Shown in pieces: positions 1-11,300 of a stretch of DNA of 64,000 nucleotides (its first letter is position 1; each line of letters starts with the position of its first letter). Both the position numbers and the translations under genes were made by a program. Origin of the DNA: Posidonia oceanica (lineage: Eukaryota; Streptophyta; Magnoliopsida; Alismatales; Posidoniaceae). Where the stretch lies: the NCBI GenBank assembly GCA_037176725.1, contig JAZBRS010000054.1, forward strand, positions 17,812,001 through 17,876,000, written 5' to 3'. The notes under the pieces were generated by a model. The model ran no database searches, was not told the DNA's origin, and saw only the letters and a list, made by a program, of their open reading frames with translations.

Positions 1-223
1 GAGTTGAAGTGAAGGATACCAAGGGTATTCGGACTTGTTACGAGACTGAGCGAGTTAGCTCTGCCACAGCCAACAACCTGAGTCTAGGTAGGATCTAGTG
101 ATGCTTTAAAGAAGTTAAGGAATATCTGGAAGATGTATTATCAACTTAGGCATGAGATTTGGGGCGTCTCAAGGCTTCTACCCTCAAAAGAACTCTCAGA
201 AATGCGAAAATAGGATATCTACA
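1..223 (-). mobile_element. Family A LTR fragment (LTR start at right edge)
   Basis: On the minus strand this begins TGTAGATATCCTATTTTCGC at position 223 and runs off the window. It aligns with the first ~230 bp of the complete minus-strand A LTR ending at 51552, including the shared stretch CCACAGCCAACAACCT (seen on plus at 67-82). The right edge abuts the interior of a B LTR, so an A element most likely inserted there or a rearrangement joined them. The rest lies outside the window. Confidence 0.8.
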
Positions 224-1559
224 CCAAAAAAACCAGAGCTTCCACCCATCTCAGACCTGCAACTCCCACCTTGCAAACACCTCCACACAGCCATTCCCAA
301 GCCTCCAAACCTTCCCAATCCACTCACCTGACAACCAGCTCCCTAGCCCAATCCTTAGCTCACCATCTCTCACCCCACAAACCGATTTCCCCACCACAAA
401 CACCTAGCTCCATTTCTGCTCAGAAAAACACCAAAACCTCCAGACCACTCTAGCCGTCCAGAACCTGCAACCAAGCTCCCCACCACACTCGCCATGCCTC
501 CACGAACCCAGGGAGCATCCCCAGAAGATCTGGAGAGCCACACCACAGAAGAGAGCCCAAAAAACCACAGAGCCACCCAAAATTCCCAGTTTTTGTTCAG
601 AGGTGCCAAGCTCACTTCTGAGCAGCTCCGGAGCTTCCCTACGACGCGAGGAGTCCCCTCCGATCGCCGCGCGCCTCCGACGACCTCGGCAGCACCGCAG
701 CGAACTCTCGCCGGTCTGTCGACCCAAGCCGACGTCGACAGCACGCACTGTCCATCGTCACAGGTAACCAACTGCATCTTTAACCTCTATGCATGTCTAC
801 GAAGCTTTCTAGTTAGTTAGAACTAGGTTTAGAGGCTTAGCTTAGGAAGTCAGCGCCGCCGCTCCAGTCTTCGTCTCCAGCGCCAGCAGACTGCACCAGA
901 GGCCCTCCGGGTGCTCTAGGCCTCCCCCAAGCTCCGGAACCTTCCTCGAGCTCCGCCGGAGCTTCCCTGACCTACTCCAAACCCGCACGCCCATCGCCGA
1001 AGCCCCACGCACCTCCAGCAGCCTCTGCAACCGCTGGACTCCAGCCCCGACGCCGACCAAGTGCTCCAGAGCAGCTCCAGGCCTCCGGATCATCCCCAGA
1101 CCTTCGTCGGAGCTGTAGGAAGCTAGATCAGCGCTGCCTGGCCACCACTACAGCCTCCAGCACCTGCATCGACCTCTGCCTTCTCTGCAAACAACCTCCA
1201 GGTCATCCGGACGACCCAGGCCGCCTCCGTTGCTCTAGGGCTTCTCCCGAGCACCGCCTCCACTCCAGGAAGCTCGCCGGCTCACCTCCGGGCCATTCTA
1301 CAGCTTCTAGCGCCAGCTCCACCTCTACAACTCCGGCCAGAAACCAGCCCAGCCGTCAGCATGTTCCAGACGCCGCCGATCGCCACCGACAGCTCCGGAT
1401 GCTCCGCTAGCACCGCCTCTTGCTTCCTCCAGCCTCAGTTTGGCCTCCAGCCCGCCAGAGCCGCCGCTGCTGCTTCCTCCTCCTCCAGCACTGTTGCTGA
1501 GGTTGCGCGGGGAAGAAGCATTGTTGATTTATTTTTTTGGTTTTAAAAGTTTAATAAGA

Positions 1560-2830
1560 TTTAAAGCATGCATTGAAATTAAATTCGTTAGTTTTTAAAT
1601 AGTTGCAGGTAGGTTCATCAGTAGTTAAGCATTTATTTTTTTATCTTTGCAGTGAAGCCCTTCAGTTGTTTTTAATTACATTTGGGTCCTCTATCAACTG
1701 CATTCATTTAAATCACATTTTTTGACTTTATTGCATTGCATGAAAGTACAGCAGGTTATTTAAATTGCATGTTAGTCCTTTGTTCAATTGAAAAAGCATT
1801 TAAATCATAGTTTTATCATACTACATTGTATTTTATATTTTGTAGTTTTCCATTATTGCATCTGGATCATTTGTTCAATCAGATTTCATTTAATGTATGT
1901 TTTAAATCTTATTGCATTAATAAAAAACCCAGAAGCATGTTTTAATTGCATTTTAGTCCACAGACCATGCATCCATTCATTTAATTCACATGTTTATCTT
2001 ATTGCATTGCATTCTAGCCCCTGCATCTATTTAATTTGCACATCAGTCTTTTGCAGTTGTTAAATTTCATTTAAATCATGATTTTAACTATATTGCATTA
2101 CTGAAAAATCCAAAAAACATGTTTATTTGCATATCAGCCCATCAATGGTTTAAAACTCATTTAACTTTGCATTTTACCTTATTGCATTGCATCAAAAAAT
2201 TAGAAAAATGTTTTAATTGCATTTAGGTCCATTTGCTGTGAATCAGTTGCATTTTAACATTGCTAAAAAACCCAAAAACATGTTTTATTTGCACATTAGT
2301 CCAGCAGCATGTTCTGACTTCATTTAAATCCTGTTTAAACTATATTGCATTGCTAAAAAACCCAGAAAAATGCCATAATTGCATATCAGTCCATTTTGCA
2401 TGCATACATCACTTAATTTGCATTTTTAAACCACATTGCATTGTTTTAAGGTCCCATTGTTTTCTGAAATTGCATATTGGACCCAGTTTTCAACTTTTGC
2501 ATGTCTGCATGCTTTCTTGGCATTGCATTTAGGTCCTGCATGTTTTAAAAACTGCATTTAGGTCATTTTCTTGCATTTTTGCATGCATACCTTCCATTTA
2601 GCATTACATTCATCCATGCATTGCTGCATCATCATTTCTGCATGCATTAGACCTGTTTTGCACCCACATAGGAACATTTTGCATGTAGACTCCTGTAGTT
2701 TTCCTTAATTACACTTAGATCCCTGCATTGCATGTTTGCATGCATTTGCACTCCCATTACATTGAACATTGCATCCTTGCACATATTTAAGCATCCTTAG
2801 CACTCTTGCATGCATACATCCTTGTTTTAC
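1560..2830 (+). repeat. Degenerate GCATT / AGTCC repeat inside B LTR
   Basis: A loose repeat of about 50-70 bp in which TTGCATTG (or TTGCATTT), TTTAGGTCC/TTAGTCC and CATTTAAAT recur again and again. The same block sits at 20930-22330 and 41130-42550 in the Element 2 LTRs. It has no coding potential; the short ORFs through it are frame noise. Spacing is irregular, so it is not a simple satellite. Confidence 0.65.
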
Positions 2831-3080
2831 ACACCCTTAGGGACTATTTGCACTTAGACCCCTACCTTTTCTGGCCCTTGATCCTTCTGACTTGATTCCT
2901 GAATAACTTTTGATCAGATTGTTGGATTTCCACGATCTAACCGTCCAAGTCTTCCTGATTAAATGATCTTTCATTTAAACCAAAGTTATCTCAGATCAGG
3001 CCTCAGATTCTCAAGATAAGTCCATCTGAACACTACACAGCATTCATTGCATCTTCATTTGCATTGCATGCATCGTTTTG

Positions 3081-3320
3081 CGTGCCTGCATCTGTTTTTG
3101 CTCGCTTTCGCACCGTTTTGCGTGCCCACATCCGTTTTCTTTCGCTTTTGCACCGTTTTGTGTGCCAGCATCTATTTTCACCTGCTTTCGCATCGTTTTG
3201 CGTGCCCGCATCTATTTTCTTTCGCTTTTGCACCGTTTTGCGTGCCAGCATCTGTTTTCGCTTGTTTTCGCACCATTTTGCATGCCCACTCTTGTTATCG
3301 CTTGCTTTGCACCGTTTTTC
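3081..3320 (+). repeat. Exact 40-bp tandem array in B LTR
   Basis: Six consecutive units of about 40 bp start at 3081, 3121, 3161, 3201, 3241 and 3281. Each runs from CGTGCC.GCATC to CACCGTTTTG. Units alternate between a GCTCGCTTTCGCAC-like and a CTTTCGCTTTTGCAC-like centre, giving an 80-bp higher-order pattern. Forty is not a multiple of three, so all frames are open and repeat-like on both strands; the ORFs here are shadows. A related, more degraded array lies at 23030-23290 and 43230-43500. Confidence 0.85.
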
Positions 3321-4054
3321 GTGCCAGCTCCTATTTTCCCTTGCATGTCGCTTGCATCTCCTTGGTTTTCCTCGCTGTTTTGTTTTAATCGCTTGCATTT
3401 GTATTAGGACAGTGATGCTTACTGTCTGGAGTTCTCACGAACCAGGGTTCGCCCTGTTTAGAACATTGACAGCGCTGCTGAGCACATAGGTTGCACGTTT
3501 ACTTTCCTTGTGCATCGCATCACTTAGAACACACATTTGAGCATGTAATCACAGCATATCTAGCACTTAAGCATTCAGGCACATCATTTAGCAGGCATTC
3601 ATGGCACTTAGGCATTCAAAGCATGCATTATTCCCTCCTAAGCGAGCGTAAGCCTAGAAAAACCGATTCCTCGGGCGTGTCGGGGGTGCCTAACACCTTC
3701 CCCATGCGTAACAGGAGTCCTTACCCTTTCTCTGGCCCACAATGACCCTTTTGCCCTCGTCCTTGGCATGACTCATCTTCTTTGCATAGCATCGCATCGC
3801 ATTGCATCTTTTTGTGTGGTCTTGCATGTTTATTCATGTATTTCCCCGATTTTCCTTGTCTTCTGACTTAATAGACACGGTGGTGACTCCCTTTTGTCTT
3901 TTCTTTCTTTCTTCCCTTTGATTTCGTCCCTGTTTTCGGTGTTTTGAGTCGAGTTTCCTCCTCAGATCACCTGCTAATAGTGAACTTGATTCCTATCGGT
4001 GCACGTGAGCTCTGGCAGCGTGCATGGACGATCGCGAACCCCGGGATCGCTACA

Positions 4055-5477
4055 GCAGCCAACTTTTTCGGCCTGGTCCTAGACTCATGAGCAAGCAAAA
4101 TGGAAATCTATCTACACAGGCATGTAAAGCATTAAACAAGGATTGCAAACATATATTCAACTAGCAAGAAGGGACCTTGAGGCGGCCGGAGCGGCGCCTC
4201 AAAGTCGGGGCGGCAGATTGTCGGAGACGCAGGCCAGTCGCCGCATCATGCAGCGATTGGTTTGGAGACCTTCCAGCGCTGGAGAAGATGGCCAATGGTG
4301 GCCGAGGGAGCTACTGTAAAAATATGGTGACTAGCTAGGAAGCTAGAAGGGGTCGCCAGGAAGCTAGGGGTATGCTCACTTACTTGCGGGGGTGCGCAGA
4401 GTGGCTCCCCGGCCTAGCTCGCCGGAGTTCGCTGACGAGGTGGTTGCAGCGGCGAAGGAGGCGACGGTAGGCACGCGGGAAGGTCTGGTCGTGCTCGCGG
4501 CGGCCGTGCGAAGGTGTGCCCGGATTTTGGGGGTGTCCGGAGGTTTGGAGTGGCCTTTGGGGATGTTGGCCGGCGGCGGTGTGGAGGCGGCAAGCTTGTG
4601 GCGGGCGCGGCGATCCGGGATGCTAGGGAGGTGATTGTTGGGTTGGGCATGTAGCTGGAGGTGTGGTGAATGTGTTTGGGTGGTTGGATTCGGCTTTTGG
4701 GCAAACGGCCAAGGAGGAGGAGTAGTGGAAGTTCGCCGGAAAATGGGTTGTTCTTGGGTTTTTTGGGGAAGAAGATGGGTTCTGGTGCGTGAATGAGCTC
4801 CTCCTGTCGTGAATCCGCTCCTCTTCTCCTCCACTGAGATCTCGATACCCTATTAGCTCTGGCAAGCGACAGTGGGGTCAGTGAGAGGCCGAGAAAGGGG
4901 GTGGCAGTTGAGGTCGCTGGAGTGGGTTCTGGGGTTTTCGGCGAGTGGCAGAGAGGTCTGTGAGAGTGGATTTTCCACTGGCGAGGAAGCGACAGCGTGC
5001 CAGAGAGTAAGTGCTCCTTGGCACGTAGCGCGTGGCCATAGTGCGGAGTAAGTAAGGATGGGATGGCGTGGTAGGAGGCCGACGGCCGGTGGTAGGGAAG
5101 CTTGGAAGGTCTGCAGATTTACTGTCGAGTCGCCCCTGCATATGGCGCTTGAGCCAGTCGCCATAGAGATGGTGACAGAGTTAGTCGCCCCTAGTCCTGG
5201 TGACAGGACTCAGTCGCCTTTGCATGTGGCGACCAGACGTGTAATTCTGTGGCTAGGCTGAAGATGGGCTTGGGCTTGGTTGGGGGCTTAGGTTAGGTTT
5301 TGGAAATGGGAAATGAGTTGTTTTGGGTAGGTTTTGGGTGATTTTGGAATGAGATTTGGTTTTAGGTCGAATTGGGTCAGTTTGAGTGGAAAGGTGGGGT
5401 TTTGGGGAAAGGGTCGAATCTACGGTTCCCGAGCTCGCTTTCTCCAAGTTTGATCCGCCGCCTGGTGTCAAAATGGG
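4055..5477 (-). mobile_element. Family C LTR fragment
   Basis: Read on the minus strand, this matches the 5' part of the C LTR at 56080-57475. Shared landmarks on plus are ACTTGCGGGG (about 4381), CTAGCTCGCCGGAG, GGCACGTAGCG(C/T)GTGGCC and CCAAGTTTGATCCGCCGC near 5450. The right edge stops inside the LTR start: it ends CAAAATGGG, whereas the full copy continues to GTGTCTACA. The left edge is where the B LTR ends. The reading frames through its GC-rich part (4376-5261) are not genes. AGTCGCC...GGCGAC dyads occur at 5110-5230. Confidence 0.75.
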
Positions 5478-6412
5478 CTACCGCTGCTTGAGGCTAGTAT
5501 TAGTTGCTTGGCACCGGGCAACAACATATTGTTGAGGGGTCCTTCTGAGAGGTTGGACTTCGGGACGGATGGTTGCGACTGTCTGTGGCAGTGCAGTGGG
5601 ATCAGGGTTCGAGTCCCTGGCGGTTGCTTGTAGCCAACACTTGTTTGTGGTTGTTCTTGTGTAGAGTTGTGGTTTTGAGACTTGGTTTTGAGCTAGTTTC
5701 TAAGATATGGTATTACGTGGTTTTGAGCAGAGGCTCTGTGTTTGGCGTGGTGCTCTTGTGTGAGTGGTTTTGGACTTGATTTATCAAGGGTAGCCATTTC
5801 AATTATGCATAAATTTTTTGAAAGGCATGCATGTGGTTTTGGAAAGAAAGAAAAGAAAATGTTTTCAAAGGCATAGTTTTTAAAAGATTTGTTGCTTGCT
5901 GGGCAATAGAGGATTGCCCTATTGAGGTTTTCTGGCATCCAAGAGGGATGTCTGAGTTTTGTGACTTTAGTGTGGTTCTGGAGTTGGTTTCTTTACAGTT
6001 TTGAGTTCTGGTTCTTGCATTGTGCTATGGTGTTGCAACATCGAGGAGAGATACCGGAGTTCTGTTGTTTGTGGCATGGTTACGCCTGTTTCCTCGGCAG
6101 TGACTACCGAGTTGTTTGTGTGTGTTTAGGTGGGGTGTGTGTTGGGTGACCTTTCCATGGTCACTCATGTGTGTTTTGTTGTGGTGTTTTTCGCAGGTGC
6201 AAGGTTAGGAGTTGTTTACTTACTAGTGCATATAGGAAGGAGTCACGCTCCCACACATCAAGAGGTCTGGGTGAGTGTATCATTTAGTGTTATTTTTAGT
6301 TAATTGTGCTTTGATATTTGCTTAGATTTATTAGAGAATCAGTGTAATTAATAGAAGAAAAAAAATAAAAAATATAGCTAGGTTGAGTAATAACGACTTG
6401 GGGGTCGTTACA
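5478..6412 (+). mobile_element. Family D LTR, 3' end
   Basis: Aligns with 62900-63909. Shared are GGTTTTGGAAAG..AAAG, GGTCACTCA.GTGTGTTTTGTT, CAGGTGCA.G.TAGGAG, AGTGCATATAGGA.GGAGTCAC and the terminus GGGGTCGTTACA ending at 6412. TAACGAC and GTCGTTA form a short inverted repeat at the terminus (6391-6410). No primer-binding site follows, which suggests a 3' or solo LTR. A tRNA-like arm near 5615-5631 is discussed under rejected items. Confidence 0.65.
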
Positions 6413-8058
6413 AGGTCGCGGCTTGGGTTGGGCTCTCCTCATGGGTGCAAGGTACACACCCAATTAGAAGTAGTTTTGTTTGCGTTATGGATGAGATTTT
6501 GTTGCATGTAGTAGTTTTTGGTTTCCTTCTGGGTATCTTCATGCCTCTGTGATTGCATGGTATTTTTGGCACAAGTTTTCAGTTGGTTTTGCTTGCTGTG
6601 TGAGTCGATGAGTATAAGACGCGAGGCCTGGTGCATCTTACATTTGACACACAGATCCTTGTGTCTTATGCCCCCAGGCAGCCCCTATGCCCATATTCTT
6701 TGGTAGTGGTTTGAGTTGAATGTTGAGGCTAGCTTATGATGCATGCTGTAGTAATATGCTATTCCAGCCCTATTGTTGGTCTCCTCACTAAACTGGAATA
6801 GGTGCATGTTAGTGTGTTGTAGATTTACTTACAACCTGTGCCCTGGGGTGTATGACACAGGACTCCATGCATCTAATGTATAACGCATGACCCTGCGCGT
6901 CTTACACTGCAAGATGATAATCCATATGCATGCTCCTGTTAGAGTTAATTTATATGGATTTGGGAATTGGATACAGGTTGCATGACACTTTGTAGTTACC
7001 TTGTAGTTAATGATTGATCCCTACAAGAGATGACTAGAATGTAGGCTAGTTGTAGGAGGAGTTGGCTGGGATTGGTAGCCAGGAGCATTAGACGTAGACT
7101 GTGCTGCGTCTTACACTTAGAAGCCAGAATTTAGTCATCTTCTGGCAATAAAATGACATAATGACTTAGGAAATTTGGATTTCCCCTTAAATGGCCTATA
7201 TGGATAATAGGATTAATGTTTAACCTTAGGATAGTGATTAATTTGAGATTAAGTAGTGTATGTGTGAGGCGTGCACTGAACTACAAGTTTAGGAGCATAA
7301 CCAGGTCGTAGGATGCAGGGCTGGCTGTGCTCTACGTTGGATGCAAGCTAGCTTGCATCTTTCACCCTGGTTGCAAAACTTGGAGTTCTGGCAAGCTTTG
7401 GGTGTGGATTTTTGTTGGTGTGTGGCCTTGTGGTTGAATGAAACTTCAAGGCTCTTACTCTGGCTTTTCTGTGGTTTCTTCTGGGTGAGTTTTATGCCTA
7501 GAAGGTGTGCTTTCTCCTCAGCTCTTGTTATATGTGTGTTTTTGGGTGTGGTTTAGCCATGTGGTTTTGGCCTGACAGAGGAGCTGTCTAGACGGTGTTT
7601 TCGAGCGAGTTTTTTTGGATGTGATTTTAAAAGGGTTTTCAAAATGATTAGAGGAAAATATGGAATGTTTTGGAAAATGGTTTTCCAAAGAATTTGGAAA
7701 AGGGGTTTACAGCGTTGTGACTTTTGTCGTGGTTTTCCATGCCGTGTTTGGTATGGTGTTTTGTGGTGCTTTGGAGATGATTTTTGAAATAGTTTCGAAA
7801 TGATTTTCCCAAAGAGATTTGGAAAGGAAATGCATCAGTTTTGAAAAAAATTGGAAAATGATTTTCGAGGTTTTGAGGGACCAAGAGACCGATGCTTCTG
7901 GTCGGCGGACTAGGGATGATTGATACCCCTAGATGGTCGAGAGTCAGTTGCTTAGGATGAGGTCTGTGGTTTTTCCATGGTTTTGGTAGGAGCCACGTGA
8001 GTCGTAGGATCGTACTGGTGGACTAGGGATGATTGATACTCATAGAGGGTCAGGCACT
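6413..8058 (+). mobile_element. Family D related sequence, probably first part of another D LTR
   Basis: From about 7380 to 8050 it resembles 62210-62660, with matches such as GGTGTG...TTGGTGTGTGG, ACAG.GGAGCTGTC and long G/T-rich TTTTGGAAA stretches. 6413-7380 has no clear partner in the window. It carries scattered GCGTCTTAC / GTAAGACGC-type words (6614, 6890, 7105) and a duplicated phrase GGACTAGGGATGATTGATAC (7906 and about 8023). I see no gene here. Confidence 0.45.
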
Positions 8059-8350
8059 GTAGACGTGGATTTTAGGGGGTGGATGAAGTAGTCGGCGCTT
8101 CCACGTACGTCGATGACTTAGGTGATCGCCACTTGTCGATTTGCTGTGCCGGCTGACAAGGTGCCTGCCGAAGATGTGGATGGATGTGGGTCCTCGGTGC
8201 ACTGGATCGACGGTAGGATGTCGTCTAGCGGCATCCTCGTGCTACGTGTTGTGTACTCCTTTCCTTCAAAGCAAATAGAATAGATCTAGGTAAGTTTGGG
8301 TGTAGTAAACAATATCAGGGAAATAAGAAATAATGTAAATAAATGCAACT
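8059..8350 (-). mobile_element. Family A LTR 3' piece, target of Element 1
   Basis: Starts on plus TGTAGACGTGG, the reverse complement of the A LTR terminus CCACATCTACA seen at 54979. It tracks the minus A LTR at 50003-50285: CTTCCACG, GTGATCGCCACTT, GGATCGACGG.AGGATGTCGTC, TTCCTTCAAA.CAAATA, GATCTAG.TAAGTTTG. It stops at 8350, exactly where Element 1 begins. Its missing continuation is found at 58790-58971 in the opposite orientation. Confidence 0.85.
8346..8350. repeat. Target-site duplication CAACT, left copy
   Basis: CAACT immediately precedes the E LTR start TGTAGACAC. In an uninterrupted A LTR the aligned site (about 50281-50285) reads AATTT between AAATG and AATACTAA. The same five bases in reverse complement, AGTTG, adjoin the other E LTR terminus at 58967-58971, and the A LTR sequence resumes there without gap. 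Confidence 0.75.
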
Positions 8351-11277
8351 TGTAGACACTTCGATTTTGTAGTCCTTCGTCGGCGGTTTTCTCCCAGGAA
8401 TGTGCTCGGTCGTGGCGGCCCCCACCTATTCACTAAACCCAAACCCAAACCCAAGCCTTGTCCAAAACCCAAACCCAATCCTAAAACCAATCCCAAAACC
8501 CAAGCCTAAACCCGAGCCTAAACCCAAGCCTAAACCCAAGACTTAACCTAAACCCAAGCCTTGTCCAAAACCAAGCCTAGACCTAACCCTTGTCCTAAAC
8601 CAAGCCTAAACCCAAGTCCAAGCCCAAGCCCAATAAAAAATCCAAGCAAAAACACCCAAATATCCAAAATTAATCTCTAGGTCGTTAGACGCGTGATATG
8701 CCGCATCTTACGTAAGACGCAGGGGATCTAGCGGATAACGCCTTTCAGCTCTTTGGGGTGTTGGCTGCTACTTGAGGCAGCGTCCTACGTTGGACGCCGC
8801 TCAGGTTGGCGTACAACGCACCAGGACTGACAGATTTTGTTTTTGGATTCCAAACAACTCCCAGGTGCAAATACTCTTGTGCCCTCTGTCCTAAACTCAT
8901 TTCCGGCCATGTCCGAGACCTTTCATTTCATCTTCCCATGTTACAAACCCATGCATCGTACAAAAACATTTTTTCTCCATCTTGCAAAGGGGCCGGCACC
9001 CATTTCTGTGAGGATTCCCAGAGAACCACAGCTCAATTCCCTCACCTCCGGCCACCTTGAGTTTGCCTAGACCACTCACGAACCTTCCCAAAGTCCAGCC
9101 AGCCGCCACAGTTGCCGTCCAATCCAAGGAAAACGCCGGTGAAGGGAAGCCACACCAACCATCAAAACAGGTAAGTGTTCTTCCCCTTTTAGCTTAGAAT
9201 TTCAATTCCCATACTGTGAGTATGTGTATGAATGCATGTAATTTTAGTCTACTCAGTTATATCCCTGTTTTTTTTACTATCATGTCCTTCCTCCGGTGAT
9301 GGGTTCACCCGCCGTGCGAGGCCATCGGCCAATGAGCACGGTCGGGATAGAAACCCACCAAGTCTGTGTCATGCCATAGCCTCATGACCTTCCCGAACCT
9401 CCACAATGAGCCGTAGCTGAGCTTCGTGAGCTCCCTGGTCCTCAAATGGTCGGAGAACTCACCGGATTCCGGCGAGAGGCAAGTGGAGGTGGGGAGGACG
9501 AATTATTCATCCATTTTTCATAATGATTGCATGTTTATGTTTGTGAATGTCCACTCTTGCTTGAAGAATGTTTTTTGTTTCGTTTCGATTTGATTTGCAT
9601 GGATTTACAGATTGAGCACTCCGTTAGTGCGTTGGCCGCTGATTCTGGCACGTCCAACGTTGGCCGCTGATTCTGGTGCGTCCAACGTTGGCTGCTAAGT
9701 CTAACTCGGTCAACGTCCTGACATTCATTTCTGCATTTTTTCTTGTTCACAGATTGTTTTTTTACATTTTGTAATGATTTATCCATGTCACATATGGTCC
9801 ATTTTGACTTATCTCAATCATGTTTCATTTTAAAAAGCATCTGAATGGAATATATGCTTTCTTCTCTGAGTTTTATCTTGAAACCAATTTTCAGAGTGTA
9901 AGCTGCTGAATATGGCGCGTCCAACGTTGGCCGCCACCATGGCTAGCGGCCAACGCCCTGGCTTTCATTTCTACACATTTTTATTTACAGAAATGTTTTA
10001 TACAACCTCTGTTGGTTTGCCTGTGCCACATACAATCAATTGTTACTTTATCCCAATCATGTTTCATTTATAAAAGCATCTGAATTGAAAATATATTGTT
10101 TCACATCCCCGATTATTTTCTTATCTTTGAGAATGTTTGAATAAATTTGTAAATTGATGGTGAAATGTATGTCATGATTTTATATCATATTTCAATTGAA
10201 TTTCCTAATTTCCATGAGTTAAGTGAGAGGACAGTGAGTTCAGCCAAGCTGTAATGTCATATCTGGACTTTATACGTTAGACGCTGGAGTCCTCGTGTAT
10301 AATGTTGGACGCTGTACATTCTAGCGTCCAACGGTTCTTGTAAGCTGAATTTTTTATTTTAGCTTTTCAATCTCGATTCTGGGCATGTATGTTTATGTTT
10401 TGATTTCCCAGTCTGATTTGCATGTTTACAGTGGCTTTAAGGTTTTCATCCTTGCTATTTGGCACGTTTTCAAAAGCATACAACATGTTATTTTCAAGAC
10501 ATGATTTGATTCTCCTTGCATGCTGCATCCTTGCATTTGTGTGGTTTTATCCGACGTTTCGCTTTTTTCGCCTCCATTGCACTAGGGCAATGATGCATAC
10601 TGCTCGAGGTTCTTGTGGATTGAGATCCCTCTTTCCAAGATGTGGTCAGCGTTGCTGAGCACATTAGGATGCATGTTTTATTTCTGAACTCTCTGTGTTG
10701 GACGTAGGTATCTACGCGTCCAACGTTGGACACTGTGAATTCTAGGGTCCAACACATCCAATAAACTGAACTTTGTTTTAAGGCTTGATTCACTTGATTT
10801 TGGACTTGTTTGTCCTTGTCTTGGTCATGTGCCCTGATTTATACATCTACAGTAGCTACATGGACTCGAATGATATTTCTTGCATGTTTTCAAAGGCATA
10901 TAGCTTGATTTTTACTTGGCATGGCATAATCGCGCTCGGACATATAGTAAATGGCATCATTGCCGACATTAGCCACAAATGAGTGGAATAGCCCAGAAAG
11001 ATCGACTCTCTTGGGCGCATGGGGGTGCCTAACACCTTCTCCATGCGTAATAGGAGTCCTTGCCCGATCTCTGGCCCACAATGACCTTGTGTCATATCCT
11101 TTACATTTTTTTTATCATTTTATATGTTTTCCCGGTTTTCCTCATCTTTCTAGATTTCTAAATAGACTAGGTGGCGACTCCAAGTTTTGTTTTGTTTTCT
11201 TCAGCTTTTGCTATATTTACATCTTTTAGCTGTGACCCGCGATTCAGTTCATCGAGCCGTTCGGTCGCATGGTTACA
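8351..11277 (+). mobile_element. Element 1 5' LTR (family E)
   Basis: TGTAGACACTTCGATTTTG to GGTCGCATGGTTACA, 2,927 bp, followed five bases later by a primer-binding site. A second copy lies on minus at 58972-61806 and a third, 3' end only, at 57492-58043. Internal landmarks are an AAACCCAAGCCTAAACCC region (8437-8640), CAACGTTGG dyads (8780-8815, 9640-9720, 9905-9955, 10270-10340, 10690-10760), a consensus splice donor CAG|GTAAGT at 9170/9171, and the GGTGCCTAACACCTTC box at 11021-11060. ORFs within it (for example 8806-9060, 10422-10658) are not conserved as proteins between copies. Confidence 0.85.
8437..8640 (+). repeat. Irregular AAACCCAAGCCTAAACCC tract
   Basis: About 200 bp of interleaved AAACCCAA, CCAAGCCTAAACCC and CCTTGTCCAAAACC words. 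It resembles the plant telomere repeat CCCTAAA only superficially, since no run of true units occurs. The reverse complement copy at 61610-61795 shows that it is part of the E LTR. Confidence 0.75.
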
Positions 11278-11282
11278 GAAAT

Positions 11283-11300
11283 TGGCGACTCCGCTGGGGA
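11283..11300 (+). promoter_or_regulatory. Primer-binding site of Element 1
   Basis: TGGCGACTCCGCTGGGGA lies five bases after the LTR terminus TTACA. A PBS of this form, beginning TGG and pairing with a tRNA ending CCA, is what I recall for Ogre/Tat elements (a tRNA-Arg primer). Element 2 has the same site with one mismatch at 23983-24000. Confidence 0.85.

Larger units (their letters stand above)
224..4054 (+). mobile_element. Family B LTR lacking its 5' part
   Basis: From about 1500 this is colinear with the Element 2 LTR from about 20850: AT-rich TTTAATGCTTGCATTG, the GCATT/AGGTCC spacer region, a 40-bp tandem array, the GTGCCTAACACCTTCCCC box (3681-3720), and the terminus GGGATCGCTACA ending at 4054. 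Roughly the first 1.5 kb of the LTR, including the A-rich part seen at 18590-19500, is missing at the left edge. No primer-binding site follows position 4054; antisense C LTR sequence follows instead, so this is a 3' LTR or a solo LTR. It is clearly older than the Element 2 LTRs, with many substitutions and indels. ORFs inside it are chance. Confidence 0.8.

Noticed and set aside
3033..3398. Lysine/arginine-rich 121-aa minus-strand protein with repeats
   Set aside because: It is the complement of a 40-bp tandem array; all frames are open and the older and younger copies differ by indels not in threes.
5605..5640. tRNA or tRNA-derived SINE: CAGGG-TTCGAGT-CCCTG looks like a perfect T-arm with a box B match
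   Set aside because: No acceptor, D or anticodon arms can be built upstream. The region is D LTR, and the aligned D copy near 63080-63125 (GTAGTGCAGGGACACCGTGG...) lacks the motif, so it arose by chance in this copy.
8437..8640. Interstitial telomere array
   Set aside because: CCTAAACCC words are interleaved with AAGCC and TTGTCC and never form a run of CCCTAAA units. The inverted E LTR has the same tract, so it belongs to the LTR.
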